Counted from the stretch's first letter, positions 1 through 12,329 are shown. The stretch: 64,000 nucleotides of DNA from Angiostrongylus vasorum (GCA_018806985.1 JADANN010000420.1:1302001-1366000), one strand, 5' to 3'. Made by a program: numbers and translations. The notes: generated from the sequence alone by a model not told the origin.

Positions 1-40
1 GTATGTTCTGGCACATAAAAAAGCAAAATTCTTAAGGTAG

Positions 41-46
41 TTTATT
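41..46 (-). promoter_or_regulatory. Poly(A) signal of the Ala/Pro/Thr-rich gene
   Basis: The minus strand reads AATAAA here, about 170 bases beyond the stop codon at 215-217. This gives a plausible short 3' UTR for the minus-strand gene and supports reading that stop as genuine. Confidence 0.5.
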
Positions 47-214
47 TCTGGTGTCGTATTTTCTGGCTGACAGACTAGAGAAAAAAGTCAGCAATCAGAC
101 ATCAAATCGACTACAACATCAAGCTGGGTGTTCAGCTCTCTTTCATCACTTTCTGTTTATAAAGACGATTAAATCTATCACTGGCTACGTATATGTAAGA
201 TCAGTTTCTTAATC

Positions 215-3200
215 CTAGCGGTTTCTGGTGTTTTGCTCGGTTGGTGGTTGTGCTGATGGCGGCCGTGGTGGAGATGCAGGTGTCCGAGGTGTATTCCTCA
301 CGGAATTAACTGCAGTGTTTGAGCGATTTGAGTTGCTTGCATTGGAACTCACCGCCGGTGATGGATCAGTGGCCGGATTTCCTCTGCGTTCTTCATTGAC
401 AGCGTCAAATACGATCTCTTCAACTAGTGCTTGTAGCATTCCTTGTAATCTGTAATGCTCACTCTACTGTACTAGGTGTTAACGGGACAGTTTTTATTGT
501 CGCAATGGATCAGCTATTATAAATCAGACGCAATTCATTAGCAGGAGTCATTTTTTGTGCTTAGCTAAACCAAAAGCAACGATTTCGACGAAGACGACTT
601 CAGATTGCTCTGAGCGAAAATAACGAATCGGATGGACGTTAAACGACCCTGTTGGCTATTGATAAAGGACAACTTCTGATTAATTGAGCATATTCTAGTT
701 GAGAAGAGAGAAACTTTGGGTGTAGTTCATTAATCTTAGCTAAACGTTGGTTAGAAGCTGAACGCCTAGCTAAGGTAATGTTAGATCTAATCCACGTTTA
801 CATCATATTGATATTCTCAGCAGGGTGTTCATGATGTCCTCCATGTGCTGCACCGTGCTCGGGTTGCGTGCCGAAGTTCTGCGGCACAACTTCTCGCCGG
901 TCGGTTGGATTCGCATTTGTTCCGGTGCTAAGTGTAGGTGCAATTTGAGCACCTTGTGGTGATGTCGGTTGTGTGGCTACGAGAGCAACCTCTTCAGGTG
1001 CTTGTTGTTGATTAAATGGTGTCACCGTATCGGGTGGGATTTCTTCTATATGTAAGCTGAATGAACGAAGTTCATTATAACTGTTCTCGTTGCCTGTCTA
1101 ACTCTCTCACGACGACTGACACCTATAGGTGTCATAAAGGTTTTGCGGGAGCACCCACCAATAACCAATACACCCATAGGTCTCATTTTCTTTTCAGTGC
1201 TTTCTCCAAACATATAGATCAGTCTTTTACACTTTTTGTTATCAGCTGATAGCTTGTAGAACGCAGATGTGTATTGGGCGTTGGTGAGGAAAAACTCTGT
1301 TCTGCACGTAGCAACACAAAGAAACTGTCCATCGAACTAGTTCGCTAAGTGGAAATTTGGGTGCTAATCGACTACTGTTTCAGTTATAATTCCTGTAGTG
1401 AAGGTTAATCAATGCATAGAATCTGGGGAGTACAAAGAATTCCGAAATGAAGGCCCGTAAGTTGCAAAACGCTTCCAAATGCAGACAGAAATGTGTTTGT
1501 ACGATTGACTGTAGTAACATGTTAGGTTGTTCAGAAACAGATGAGCGTTTCAAAATATATACTGCTTTAATGTTTACCAATAAAGTAATTTACCAGTAAA
1601 ATATTCTTTGTACCTTGCAATATCATATATCAGTAGGAATCTAATTTTGTGCTTATTCTAACCATATCTTTATAATGTTTTACCTTTTATATTCTGCCTA
1701 CTACAATTTTCATGGCAGGGTACTAAGCGAAATACAACCACAACGTTGCTGAGATACTTGTAAAACTCTGGACTGCAGATATCTATGATGGGGAACGAGC
1801 GCGCCATTGTCATCATTTCCGGAGAGTAACGCGTTCACCACCACACTATGCGTGTTCTTCGTTTCGGCTGCCTCTCAGATGGTTGTGTTGATCAGCGCCA
1901 CCAGCAATCACCCGTCAACGGGATTGATCTGGGGAGTCCACATCGGCATTGAACTTAGTTAAGCTGAGGATGTAGTTGGAATCATAATGTTTTACCTTTT
2001 ATTTTCTGCCTACTACAATTTTCCTGCGGTCCAGAGTTTTGCAAATATCTCAGCAACGTTGTGGTCATATTTTTTATATTTTATCGAAAATTAACTTTTT
2101 TTTCACTAGTTTTGAGCTTTGCAATTTTAGATGTCAAAGACCAATTTTCATCAAATTTTCTTTTTATGAGTTCAAACTCGGTCGTAGTGCAGCAGAGACG
2201 GTACGAAACATTAGTGAAGTTTGAGGTGAAGGTAGTGATGGTGAATCAACAGTGCAAACGTGGTTCCAGAAATTCCGATCTGGGATTTCGACCTTGAAGG
2301 CCAGGAAGACCGCGAACGTCCTAATGAGCTTGACGACAACGAATTGAAGGCACTAGTGTGAGCAAACACTCGAACAACTGTTCGAGAGCTTATAGAACAG
2401 CTTAGCATAAGCACAGGAACAATTTCCACTCACTTGAATCGCATAGGAAAGACAAAAGAACTCGACAAGTGGGTGCCGCACGAATTGAACGATAGTGAAA
2501 AAAATCACCATTTTGAAGTGTCGTCTGCTGTTATTCTGGGCAACAAAACGACCCTTTTCTTGATCGAATTGTGACGTGCGACGAGGAATGGACTCTGCAC
2601 AACAGTTGGCGACGTTCAGCTCAACGGTTGGATTGCGATCAGACTCCACAGCACTTCCTAAGGCTAAAATTGCACCAAAAAAGGTTATGGTAACTGTTTG
2701 GTGCTCTGTAGTTGGGCTGATTCATCACAGCTTTTTTGAATCTAGGCGAAACGATTACGGCAGAGAAGTATTTCCAACAAATCGACGAAATGCACCGTAA
2801 ATTCCAACAACAATGGCCGGCATTAGTCAGCAGAAAAGGACCAATCATTCCCCACGACATTGCCCGGCCTCATGTTGCGAAACCAGCGCTGCAGATGTTG
2901 AACGAGTTGGGCTACGAAACTTTGCCTCGTCCGCTACATTCGCCAGACCTCTCGCCTACCGACTATCACTTCTCCAAGCACCTTGACAACTTCCTGCGCT
3001 AGAAATGCTTCACCAACTACGATGACGCAAAAATGCGTTCAACGAGTTCATTGCTTCCAGAACTCCAGAACCTTAGGAAACTGGAATGAACAAACTCGTT
3101 TCTAGTTGGCAAAAAAATGTGTAGATTCAAATGATTTTTATCTAGATTAATGAAGTTTTGTTTGAAGTAAGTTATGGCATTTTAAATAATATAGTTAAAA

Positions 3201-4384
3201 ACGCTCATTTATTTCTGAACAACCTGTTATGAACATAAATGTCGTTCATATCCATAGAACGAAATAGCAAAGTGTTTCCCATAAGCAATTCATGTTCACA
3301 ACCCACGAAGTCCTCTAATTGTCGAAAAATTATTATTTTTTAAAAAAGCAAAAAAGTCCACAAAGGCTGAAAGCTAGACGTCATCCAGTCCGCAACAAAC
3401 CAGAGATTAGGCGTCGTTGCTAGAATGTCAAGTAATCGATAATTAGACGCTTGGGAAGATTTGATCTTCCCGTTATGTTAACGAACGTTAGGTATGGGAT
3501 TCGGTGAAAAGGAGAGTAGTTTAGGTGAAGATTCTCATTGTTAGCCTATACCATGGGTGGACGGCGGATATGGTTTTGTCCAAAATATGCTAGACTTCCA
3601 GAAATTAGTGTTTTCTTCTTCACAAAAACATACGGTACCAATTGACCGGAAACCCCGAAGATTTACGATTTCGTTCCCGTAGTCCAAATTAGTGCAATAT
3701 TATAGTGATTTATGTAACCTATTCGATCTTATTGTACTGACACATACAGGTATATTTCCTGTCATTTCAAAAAAAGTTCTAACAATTCTCGGGTTTTAGA
3801 AATGCGTTCATTTTTATGAGTTGAAACTTCCTATGTTTCAAAACCGGTAAATTATTCATTTGTTACTTCTCCGATATTCCTATTATTACTCATTTCTCAT
3901 TATTCACTAAGTTAAGTTTCTTTCGAAATAGTATAAACTCTTTGCAAACATAATAAGTTTAATAGTTGTCATATTAGACATAGTAGACAGGTACAATGTA
4001 ACTCACGACTGCACATTCTGACCGATACTTTCGTCAGGCGCACGATCTTGCATTGGCGCTGGAACAGGCAGATTCGCCTCCGGATTTAAAACAGGATCCT
4101 CAACAGTCTCTTGTGTTGTTGCCGAGATAATGGCGTCGCCAGGTGGCCTTCCGTCAAATTGCGGTTGTACGGAAGGTGCTGTCAGTTGAGTACTAACCAC
4201 AGTACTAGGTGGCGCTGTTAGCGTAGTACGTGAAATGAGAGCTAGTGGAGCATCTGAAGGTGGAGCGGTGGCCTGTGAAGGTGCAACTGGTACAGCAGTG
4301 GAAACAGAGGCTGGAGCTATACCATTTGGCGGGATGGCATTTACTCCAGCGTTGGGTTCATCAGCTGCTGTCGGAACATTCGGT
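215..4384 (-). CDS. Ala/Pro/Thr-rich low-complexity protein, 3' part of a multi-exon gene
   Basis: Four minus-strand exons join in phase: 4384-4007, 3589-3552, 1045-802 and 449-215. Each has an AG acceptor and GT donor (GTGAGT after 4007, GTATAG after 3552, GTAAAC after 802), and the short 38-bp exon is what makes the phases of its neighbours agree. About 298 residues can be read. The first exon is rich in Ala, Pro, Thr and Val; the third is Gln/Pro-rich with a His-rich end; the last opens with a short amphipathic stretch (LVEEIVFDAVNEERRG) and finishes in a Pro/Arg/Asn tail before the stop. I see no catalytic domain or membrane segment and do not recognise the family. Such composition suggests a disordered tail of a larger protein. 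The 5' end is missing: the exon at 4384 needs an upstream exon ending with two bases. It could be the C-terminus of the LRR-like gene further right. A mariner relic sits in the third intron. Confidence 0.55.
1525..3224 (+). mobile_element. Mariner transposon relic with both terminal inverted repeats
   Basis: The left end reads GGTTGTTCAGAAAC after a TA; the right end carries the inverse GTTTCTGAACAACC-like sequence at about 3211-3224, so both terminal inverted repeats can be seen. Between about 2210 and 3060 the plus strand, in broken frames, encodes mariner transposase: a helix-turn-helix piece ending in LDKWVPHEL, then KKVMVTVW, and finally GETITAEKYFQQIDEMHRK, IARPHVAKPALQ and HSPDLSPTDYHF (two of the catalytic-Asp regions). 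Stops and frameshifts show that it is dead. The reading resembles the cecropia/Hsmar1 branch from memory. About 400 bp of F1 SINE sequence is inserted near the left end, which explains why the element exceeds the usual 1.3 kb. Confidence 0.85.
1675..2075. repeat. F1 SINE-like unit nested in the mariner
   Basis: This stretch carries the F1 core (a tRNA-like region with GTGGTGG..AACGCG on the minus strand, then the CAGCAATCACCCGTCAACGGGATT block). The boundary sequence TGCCTACTACAATTTTC occurs at 1695 and again at 2007. After the second copy the sequence switches to an inverted F1 segment (CTGCGGTCCAGAG..CAAATATCTCAGC). Confidence 0.75.
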
Positions 4385-4509
4385 CTAAATAGTAGCAAAT
4401 GTCAGCTTGATTTCACTTTCTAAAAGAAACGAAGAGAGAAAGATGCTGTAACTGTATTCATTCAAACGATAAAAGACCATATTCGTTTGCTAGGTGAAGG
4501 ATAAGAGAT

Positions 4510-5090
4510 AGAGGTCCTGGCGCTGATCAATCCGTGGGGGGATGCGCCACGCATTCGACTTAATAAAGTATCGTTAGAGGTGATTGAATGCATGTATGAC
4601 TCATACAATGACCCGTGGTGGCCTACCGATACATCGAGCCAGTGCTGCTATCCTCCCAGACAAGTTTGGTAATGATTGGCCAACCCCGGAGTGATGGAAG
4701 GGTTGGTGAGCTTGGAGGGTGCGGATCAGTACCCTGTGTATTGCAGGGGCGCCTATCACCACTGCGTTACATGTACCTTGTTCGCTAGATAAAAGGATAA
4801 AGGATAAAGCTCTCAGCATTGATCAATCCCCGAGGGATGCGCCATGCATTCGACTTCATTAAGCATCGTTTGGAAGTTGTTGAATGCATGTCTGGCTTTT
4901 ACAATGATCCATGGTGGCCTACTGATGTATCAAGCCACTGCTGCTATCCTCGCAGACAAGTTTGGTACCAATATGCCGACTCCGGAAAGAAGGCTTGCTG
5001 GGCCATGGGCCCGGGGATCGATTCCACGTGTGTGTTACAGGGCGCCTTCGACCACTGCGCCCACATGCGGCCTTGTTTGCTAGATAGTGT
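4510..5090 (-). repeat. Two F2 tRNA-derived SINEs, head to tail
   Basis: Two copies of about 280 bp lie in the same orientation, each beginning GATCAATCC..GGGATGCGCCA. Read on the minus strand the second copy has a tRNA-like start (GGCGCAGTGGTCGAAGGCGC, an A-box pattern) and then GGAATCGATCCCC, a B-box pattern, as expected for an RNA polymerase III SINE. A third diverged copy follows at 5455-5735. Confidence 0.75.
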
Positions 5091-5454
5091 GCCAAAAATA
5101 TCATGCGTAATAGGACAAAACCCAGTAATTAAGTTGAGGTAAGAATATCGATAATGGAAAGAATAAGGCCAATTATGGAGTCACAGTAAGTACTTCGAAG
5201 TGATGAAGTTTTTTTTTATTCTTAGAAAGGGTTTTAAAGCAAATAAGCAAAAACGTGCCGTAATCGATTATGTTCTCTTCTTGGAAGAGGAGGTGCCTGT
5301 AAAAAGAGTCTTCCACCAAATGACGATTTTTTTGTGTTTTTTTTCTGGAGTTCAGAGTGTTATTTGATAGTGATGCTCATGAAAAGCACTGAACGTGTTA
5401 ATAAACATTTTTTTGAGATGATTCTACATGATTGTAAAGTAATGGGTACATCAT

Positions 5455-5735
5455 TCGGTGCTAATCAATCCTTGAGGGATGCGCCATGCATTCGACTCTG
5501 TTCATAGCATTGTAGAGGTGAATGAATGAATAACTAGCATATACGATGAACTACGGTTGCCTACCGATCTATCAGTTCGGCCTTTTTTACTATCCTATAC
5601 GAGTTTTGTACCAATTTGCCTACCCTCGAAGTATGGAATGTTTAGAGAGCCCGGGATCGGCGATCAAACACCAACGACTACGTATTTGTTACATGACACC
5701 TCTAACCACTGCGGTACCGTCGCCCTAAATAAATG
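5455..5735 (-). repeat. Diverged F2 SINE
   Basis: The block starts with AATCCTTGAGGGATGCGCCA and ends in a decayed form of the tRNA-like head (CTAACCACTGCGGTACC). It has lost most B-box identity, so it is older than the pair to its left. Confidence 0.6.
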
Positions 5736-6064
5736 CAAATATGTAAATGGGTGAGGAATTTGCGTGGGTTCGACTATCGCTAAGAATTATTGGTCCTCTG
5801 TATGAGTTGCTGGATGCTGGTCGAGTTGATTCTATCTGCAACCCTGAGATCGCCATGATCGGAGGTTCTCATATTTGCACAACAGGCAATCAGCAATACC
5901 CCGTCTTTTTATAATACATCATAGGAAGGTCTTCGCAAATCAGTGTACCAATTTTTTCAATGCCGGACTGCTGAGAGCGTTATTTGTCCATGGGACCAGG
6001 GCCTTAAGTGTATTGAACGGCATCTCTTCTTTTTGGCACTTCACTCTCCTTTATGAGTCTTACT

Positions 6065-6455
6065 TGTCCTTGGTACTTGAATGGCCCGTCCTCACTGGTT
6101 CTGCGGGCTCCAGCACAATGTCCATTTTTCGGAGATTTGCCAATTAAGCCATTGTGGTTCCCTGGAGTACCGAGTTCAGCCTGGCCAAAGTATGCCCCAG
6201 GTCTTCATCACCACAGATAGTCGCCAGCTTTCGTGGATCAGAGGGAGATTTGCCACCATACGACTAGTTTCGTACCAGGACGGTGGTGGATTCTGGCATT
6301 GGTTTGCTCTTACTAGGTTTCCTGATGGAAACGCCGGACTACTCAGCTTGGGAGACCCTGCCAGGAGATGAATCCCCCGCTCTGTATCACAGTCCGACAC
6401 CAAGGAACACTTCTACGCCACGATGAGGCGGTAAACCGTTGGGAGACTTTATGAG
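6065..6455 (+). repeat. F3 dispersed repeat, about 390 bp
   Basis: One of six copies in the window with the same internal order: GGCCCGTCC..CTGGTT..GCGG, TCCATTTTTCGGAG, a TGGTTCCCTGGAGT block, CAGGTCTTCATCACCACAGA, GTACCAGGACGGTGGTGGAT and a final CACGATGAGGCGGTAAACC. The chance open frames in it recur in the other copies and are not genes. I cannot place it in a known class; no convincing A/B box pair was seen. Confidence 0.65.
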
Positions 6456-7049
6456 TTTGGATGATTCTAGATTTGAAAATTTGTGAAAGGCTGAGTAGTT
6501 GTGGAATCCGACGTTTATTATATAGTAAAGTAGGAAGGCAGTTGCAGTATCATTCACTTTTGTATGTAATTGCTAGTAGATGGAGGTAGATTTCAATATC
6601 ACACCGAATTTTACTATTTTGGTCAAAAACACCATACCTCTAGCACTAGTCGTTGTGCACGAACATGCTCCGGAGCTCCTTCTGGTCTACTAAAATGCGA
6701 AGAGTGTTAGTGGTTCTCCGCTCTCTACAACGACTATAATAATAATAAACATAGTTTCTAGTAAATAGGCCAATAGATGATAACGATAACGCTATTAATC
6801 GCGATCATTCTTGTCACTACTTTACTCTTTATGGTGATTATCCTCTAAATCTTCAGTGTTCGTGCACGAGAAGTATGGATGTTTTATTTCTGCGAATCCG
6901 TGTGTAGATTGTGAGACATTCTGTTTGAAAACTTTAGCTTTTACATCTTTTTTTTTACCATTTAATCGATTTGTCTTTAGTGGCTACAAACACATTCCAC
7001 ATCGCTCAGCTAATGCATGCCCAGCGGAAAACCAGTCGTAAAGAATTCC

Positions 7050-7275
7050 CAGGACCGACTTTCTATTAGCCTCGGCATTCATGAGCACATTCGCCATTCA
7101 TGAATTCTCTCGGGGGCTGATCTTTATCAAAAAAGTGGAAGACCTAGAAAAGAAAACAGTCCTGAAGAAGGCGAAACCACCGAAACGTCGGCCGATATTG
7201 GATAAATCTTGTATGAACAACGTGGGCTGTGTTCAAGAAAAAAGCATCAGGCTACAAGGGATATTTTCGTTCTAT
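7050..7275 (+). mobile_element. Penelope-like element 3' end
   Basis: The plus strand encodes LKKAKPPKRRPILD-like residues after CTGAAGAAGGCGAAACC..CCGAAACGTCGGCC, the same short coding end seen in the PLE relics at 42 and 52 kb. The ACCGACTTTCTATTAGCCTCGGCATT block at its left recurs next to the other PLE ends. Confidence 0.5.
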
Positions 7276-7384
7276 CTATACCTTCACAAAAACCGTACTT
7301 TAATGTCCTAGTGTTCTCTTACCAACTCAAAAGACCGGCTTTCTATAAACCTCGGCATGAGAAATCGATATATTTACTTTATAT

Positions 7385-7745
7385 GTTCTTATGAACTGCC
7401 TTGGCATCACGAGTATGGTGTTAGATCGGTTCTGCTCCGTGCCAACCAAGCCTCTCATCCCACCGGGTTCAAGAAATTGGTAGCGGACTTGTCTAGAAAA
7501 AAATCGCTCTCTGCAATCCAGTTTGGAACGCTCTAGCCCGGCTATCTCAGTACTCCAGGGAGAATTGCTCGACCAGCATTCTACGACATTCAAGATGAAA
7601 TAGAAATCCTCAAGCAGCAGCGGAAGCCACACGTATAAGTTGGGAGATCTTCGTGGAGATTGGATTCGAGGGAACGAATCGAATGTCGGAAGTGCTGGGA
7701 TCCGCACGGTAGACGTAAAGACGGGTCAAATAAAATAGAATTTAA
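7385..7745 (+). repeat. F4 tRNA-derived SINE
   Basis: The copy shares with the one at 28.4 kb a weak tRNA-like start (GGTGTTAGATCGGTTCTGCTCC), a central GACCAGCATTCTACGACATTCAAGATGAAAT block, CACACGTATAAGTTGGGAGATC, and a GTCAAATAAAATAGAA tail. Confidence 0.6.
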
Positions 7746-7790
7746 GGAAAATATGAACTGTCTTTATTGAGCTGATGCGAGGTTGGTATA

Positions 7791-7825
7791 CGTTGTCGTT
7801 GTTGTTGTTGCTGTTGTTGTAGTTG
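7791..7825. repeat. TTG/GTT trinucleotide microsatellite
   Basis: Short imperfect run of GTTGTTGTTGTTGCTGTTGT type. Confidence 0.85.
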
Positions 7826-7829
7826 GTCG

Positions 7830-10250
7830 ATCGCTGACGGACATTTCGGCTATTTCGGTTTCCTTATAGCTCAGCAATTGCAGTTCGTAAGACTAAGAGA
7901 TGTTCTGTTTTCGATGATCATTTTCAAGCACTGCATAACGGTGCAGCTTGTTGCAGGACCTCGGTCGCACAGGACTATGGTCATCATCAATTAGTGATAT
8001 ACCTCGTACTCCTCTGTGTCCCTGACGGTCGATATCTGCAACGACTATCTGATAAGTTGTCAGATCAAGTCAGGCTTTTTCCGCACCATCATACGTGGCA
8101 TCCACTTCGGAGTAGTATATAAGGGGTGCTACTACTCGGCTGCAGAGCCACTTCTGCTCGTTTCTTCCGTTGTCATCACTTCTTGCTCCTCTTTTTTATT
8201 TGAATTGATTTCGTTACGTTATTTGTTGGTCATACTATCTAATCAATCCATTACAAAAACTACTCGGTTTTACTTGAACATTTGGGTACTAACTTAGATG
8301 GCCGTCTTCACTTGTGGTGCGGATGCCAGCATAATTTCCACTCCTTTCTCTCTCGTGCTAGCGCCGTGTATGCTCGTGGTGTGCTTCAACCATGGTGGAA
8401 TTCGCTAGGCCTACTCCGTAGTCCTGAAATCGTTCCGATCTGTAAACGGGAATGGTTGACGTTAGCCACGAACTCTTCCGCCCATCGTTTTGGTTGTCGC
8501 CCAAGAGAACAAAGTAAACGTTCATGTGAAGCGAAAATTCGGTTGTAGTCGTTGTCGTCCGGTGAACACCAGATGGATCCATGGAATTGTCAAGAAGGAA
8601 GTCACCGAAAAGGACGTCGTTCGCTCTGAGGAAATTGCTAAAAAGCCTTCCACTACCTCACTCATTCTTCAACTGATCATCACGGAAGGGATTAGACTCT
8701 GGAACTGTCGTTTGCTCAACGAACAACATTTTGTCGAAACAACTAAAAAAAACTTCTAGAAACAACTATTCTAAAGACAACTGTCAAGAGATGAAGCAAG
8801 GTGTTCTCCATAAATATATCTGGTCTACTTCCCCAGCCATGATTGGGAAAAGGGTTAGTGATCATACATCAGCCCAGAGCGACTGCAAACAATGTGAAGG
8901 ACCACAAGATATGCGGCCATTACGGGCGATTTAGAAGACTGGTGATAATCGGCAATATATTCTCACTATCCAAAGGGGATTATGGGAATTAGAGGCTCAA
9001 TCACCAGGAGATATGCGTGCCACCCTACCACGTGTGGCAGACGTCTGCCCCTTCTGGGGAAGACTGTTCTCTGCTTATGCCAACCCTTCTTCTACTTGGC
9101 GCTTCATCTCTGCTATGCGCCTCTGTCCTTATCATGTAGTGAAGTTTAAACTCTCTAATTGGTATAATCTACTCCGTAAGAACCATTGTCATCCAGTAGT
9201 ATGTTTTGCTACGTTATAAGACTGTCATATCTCTTCCGCATGATTGGTATTCACTACTCTTATTCGTTGATGCATTTAGCAACGTCTGATCTTTGTCATA
9301 CCTTGCTTAATTCATTGTGTTTTACACAGAGACATAGCTGTTTTTTCCCTGATACGTGACATGAAAGAGAAATTGGTGCAACCGAAAACGCGCTTTGTTT
9401 CTACCTGGAGTTTACTGTATTGAATAAATCTGACCATTATTGAACAAATCAGTAACCACAACCTGTCCGATAAAGTGGTGACCTAATCGTACAGAACATG
9501 TCCGAATCGCATCGACATGCTCTGACAACGCCAATTATATGATCGATTTGAGGGTTCGTGAGATTGGGGCAACGTGACCCAGCTACGTATAGTAAAAAAA
9601 GCAAGAGGATTCCTATTTTGGATCATCTGTGTGACGAACCCGTCCACTCACTGAAATCAGAAATCGAATACTTGTGGCGCACTAAGGATTTCGTGAAGTC
9701 GAGTAGCGCTATGTTAAAACCGCTGGAGGCTGTTTTACAGACTTTGCAAGACTTTTATAGATTTCTGTGTATTATACAAATCCCTAACACTATTTCCCGT
9801 GGTCTGGTCCCATGCTAGGATTTCGCAATGCCGAATGAATAGCGTGTGTGGTTGCATCATGAAAGACCCTCCCATTTCACATGGTGTGTAGGGACAGTTA
9901 TCATGCCATCAAATCATATTGCTTTCTGCTTTCGTGCTGTAACAGTTATATAGGGGCTACATAGCTTGAGTAGGGCATGTTGAGTGCAATGTTCTACATC
10001 GATGTATTACAGATGTTGCTTGGCCATCGCTTGCAGCTAGTTTGAATCACAAAGCTCTCTGTTATCATAAAACATTGTCATCGGATCGCTGTTCTCACCT
10101 AGTGACCGTTCTGATCATTTTACAAAACCAGTACAAACTCTAGTGTGGTCTGGATTGTAATGTTATTTCGCTTAACGATTTGTCTTGTTCATTATTTACT
10201 TCTTGTCAGTCTACCATTCATTCGCCTCCGTACAATACTAAGTGATTCTA
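7830..10250. other. Unassigned DNA
   Basis: No gene or recognised element could be supported. Open frames near 8282-8760 overlap on both strands and lack splice-site structure or motifs. The GC content is a little higher around 8.3-8.6 kb than in the neighbourhood, which may mark an old element. Confidence 0.5.
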
Positions 10251-10640
10251 ACTTATTATTTACTGTCTACTCATTTTTAGTGGCAGGGTATGTTGCGGAA
10301 ATATAACCTCATCGATGCTGACATATTTAAAAAACTCCGGACCGCAGGTATCTGCGGTGGGGAACGAACGCGCTATTACCCTTTCCGGGGGCTAACGCTT
10401 TTACCCCCCACACCATGCGTGTCTTTCGTTTCGCTTGTCTCTTAGCTAGTTCTATCGATCAGTGTCATCAGCAATCACCCTTTAGCGAGATTGATCTGGG
10501 GTGACCAAATCAGCAATGGACCCAGTTAACTGAGACTATAGTTATAATCACAATTTTAACTTATTATTTACTGCCTACTCATTTTTAATGGCAGGATATG
10601 TTGCGAAATATAAGCTCACTGATTAGCTTGTGTTTTTTCT
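10250..10640 (-). repeat. F1 unit with part of a second unit, head to tail
   Basis: The boundary sequence TACTGTCTACTCATTTTTAGTGGCAGG at 10261 recurs as TACTGCCTACTCATTTTTAATGGCAGG at 10569, 308 bases later, and the second unit then breaks off. The tRNA-like half reads on the minus strand. Confidence 0.75.
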
Positions 10641-10708
10641 TTCGCTGCTGCTGCATAGGGATAACAGCTGATTTTCGCAGTGCACCGAATGACTCATGCA
10701 CGACTCAC

Positions 10709-10936
10709 GGTGTTCCTAACACGTATGCGACAGCGATCTCTCCGTAAGTCCGACGATGCGTAAACAGTGGCTGCTTCCAACTTTAAATCAACATATTTTA
10801 CCTCATAGTTTTTATTAACTGCAGTACTGACTATTAAAATCCACAAGTGTTTGCCAAAAGGTGAGAGATTCTCCTGTATTGCAGCGACGAAATTCTGATT
10901 TTCTGGAGCCTTTGACTTAAACCTCCTCCATTTCAT
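10709..10936 (-). CDS. Possible coding exon, unrecognised
   Basis: A minus-strand frame of 76 residues (MKWRRFKSKAPENQNF to CRIRVRNT) ends exactly at a GTGAGT donor and has balanced charged and hydrophobic residues. It lies between two exon groups on the same strand, so it may be an internal exon of that transcript. Its upstream boundary is unclear (AAG before CAATGAAATGG) and its phase does not link directly to either neighbour. No family recognised. Confidence 0.25.
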
Positions 10937-11079
10937 TGCTTAAAGGCTAACATTCTGAGCACGAAAACAAGCGAACAAACAGCATTTCGTCCAGAATGAG
11001 GTGATGGTGTTCTCAATGCAGTGTATGTTAGCAACTGCCGGTATTCCCGTTGGGAATTTTAAAAAACTTAAATTTCGTC

Positions 11080-11335
11080 TTTTTACTTACTGCCTACTCT
11101 TTTTGATGGCAGGGGTATATTGCGAAATATAACTTCAACGAAGCTGAGATATTTGTAAAACTCTGGACCGCAGGTGCCTATGGTGGGGAACGAACGCGCT
11201 ATTGTCCTTTCCGGGGAGTAACGCGTTCACCACCACACCATGCGGGTCCTTCGTTTCGCCTGTCTCTCAGCTAGTTCTATCGATCTTTTGCCATCAGCAA
11301 TCACCCGTCAACGGGATTTAAATTTCGTCGCCAGT
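11080..11335 (-). repeat. F1 SINE-like unit
   Basis: A well-preserved copy. Read on the minus strand it has GGACCCGCATGGTGTGGTGG and TGAACGCGTTACTCCCCGG, then GCGCGTTCGTTCCCCACC as a B-box-like segment, followed by CTCTGGACCGC-side sequence and the ATATCTCAGCTTCGTTGAAG tail. Confidence 0.8.
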
Positions 11336-11949
11336 TTTTTGGTATTTTAAGAATTTAATTTAGAAGCATATTTAAGTTTTGAAGGACATTGTGAAAAAAA
11401 TTATATAGTGCGACTAATGCAGCAGATTAAACTCTCCTGTTTAGATATTTAGAGCTCTGAAATCCTAACATGCTGTGCTGACCGAGAGTTATCCTCAGTT
11501 ATCAGGAAACCAGTATCTTCTTGAAACGGTTAACGCATACATTACGACGTTGCCTCCCCCACAGAGTCACATTTTGGAGCACATTGTGGCCGGTATGACT
11601 TCATATAGGGTCATATTTTCCCCTGATTTATTTCGATGTGCAAGACTTTTTCGCCAGCAATATTTTCATTGGTCGATAGCGTATTGAACACATGTTGAGC
11701 TAGACGTCCAGTATCGGTTAACAAATAACGCCCGCCGTCTAACAGTGCTGCTGGAGCATAAGACGACACCACCAGGTGTTTATCATGCTGTTTCTCAGAG
11801 GAATTTTTAGACTTTTGTGATTAACTATTTGATCTCGTAGATGACTATGGAGGTAGCCCCCCTTTGGCCCAACGAGATCGCAAGAGATTGATTCAAATAG
11901 CTATTGACGCATCCTTACTTAGTAGACAATGCAGTCTACAGAAAACACA

Positions 11950-12310
11950 GGTTATTGATCCCACCATTTCTTGCATTCGATTCGTTTTTTTCACATTCAT
12001 CATCCATAAAGATCTCCAGACTTTTTGCTTTCGTGTTTGGCTGCTGTTTGAAGATTTTCTTCTTTAACGTTTAGTTAGCATGTCATCAAATGCTAGTTAA
12101 GTCGGCTTTTCTTGCAATCCAGCGATAGCTGTACTAGTGCGTTCCCACGTGGATTGGAGGGAGTAGGTTGATCCTGGGCAGGCCTGTTATCAGTTTTCCA
12201 ATCCCCGTGGCATGAGAGGCTTAGTGGACCTAGCCCCGCGTCGAGCCAACGATTGCGTAGGTTAGGCTTCCGCATAATGGATGGCATCGTTACCACTACG
12301 CCATCTGCCT
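11950..12310 (-). repeat. F4-related SINE fragments
   Basis: The TTGCATTCGATTCGTTTTTT..ACATTCATCATCCATAAAGATC block at 11970-12060 also occurs at 50.6 and 26.7 kb in F4 copies. At 12270-12310 the minus strand reads GGCAGATGGCGTAGTGGTAAC, an A-box-like tRNA head. Confidence 0.5.
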
Positions 12311-12329
12311 CCTATTGGTTACATTAGTT

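Noticed and set aside
5875..6403. Frames of 75-96 residues on both strands
   Set aside because: They recur in degraded form in all copies of the F3 repeat and follow its boundaries, not gene structure.
8282..8760. Overlapping frames on both strands as a possible gene
   Set aside because: No consistent splice sites, start context or recognisable motif; both strands are equally open.
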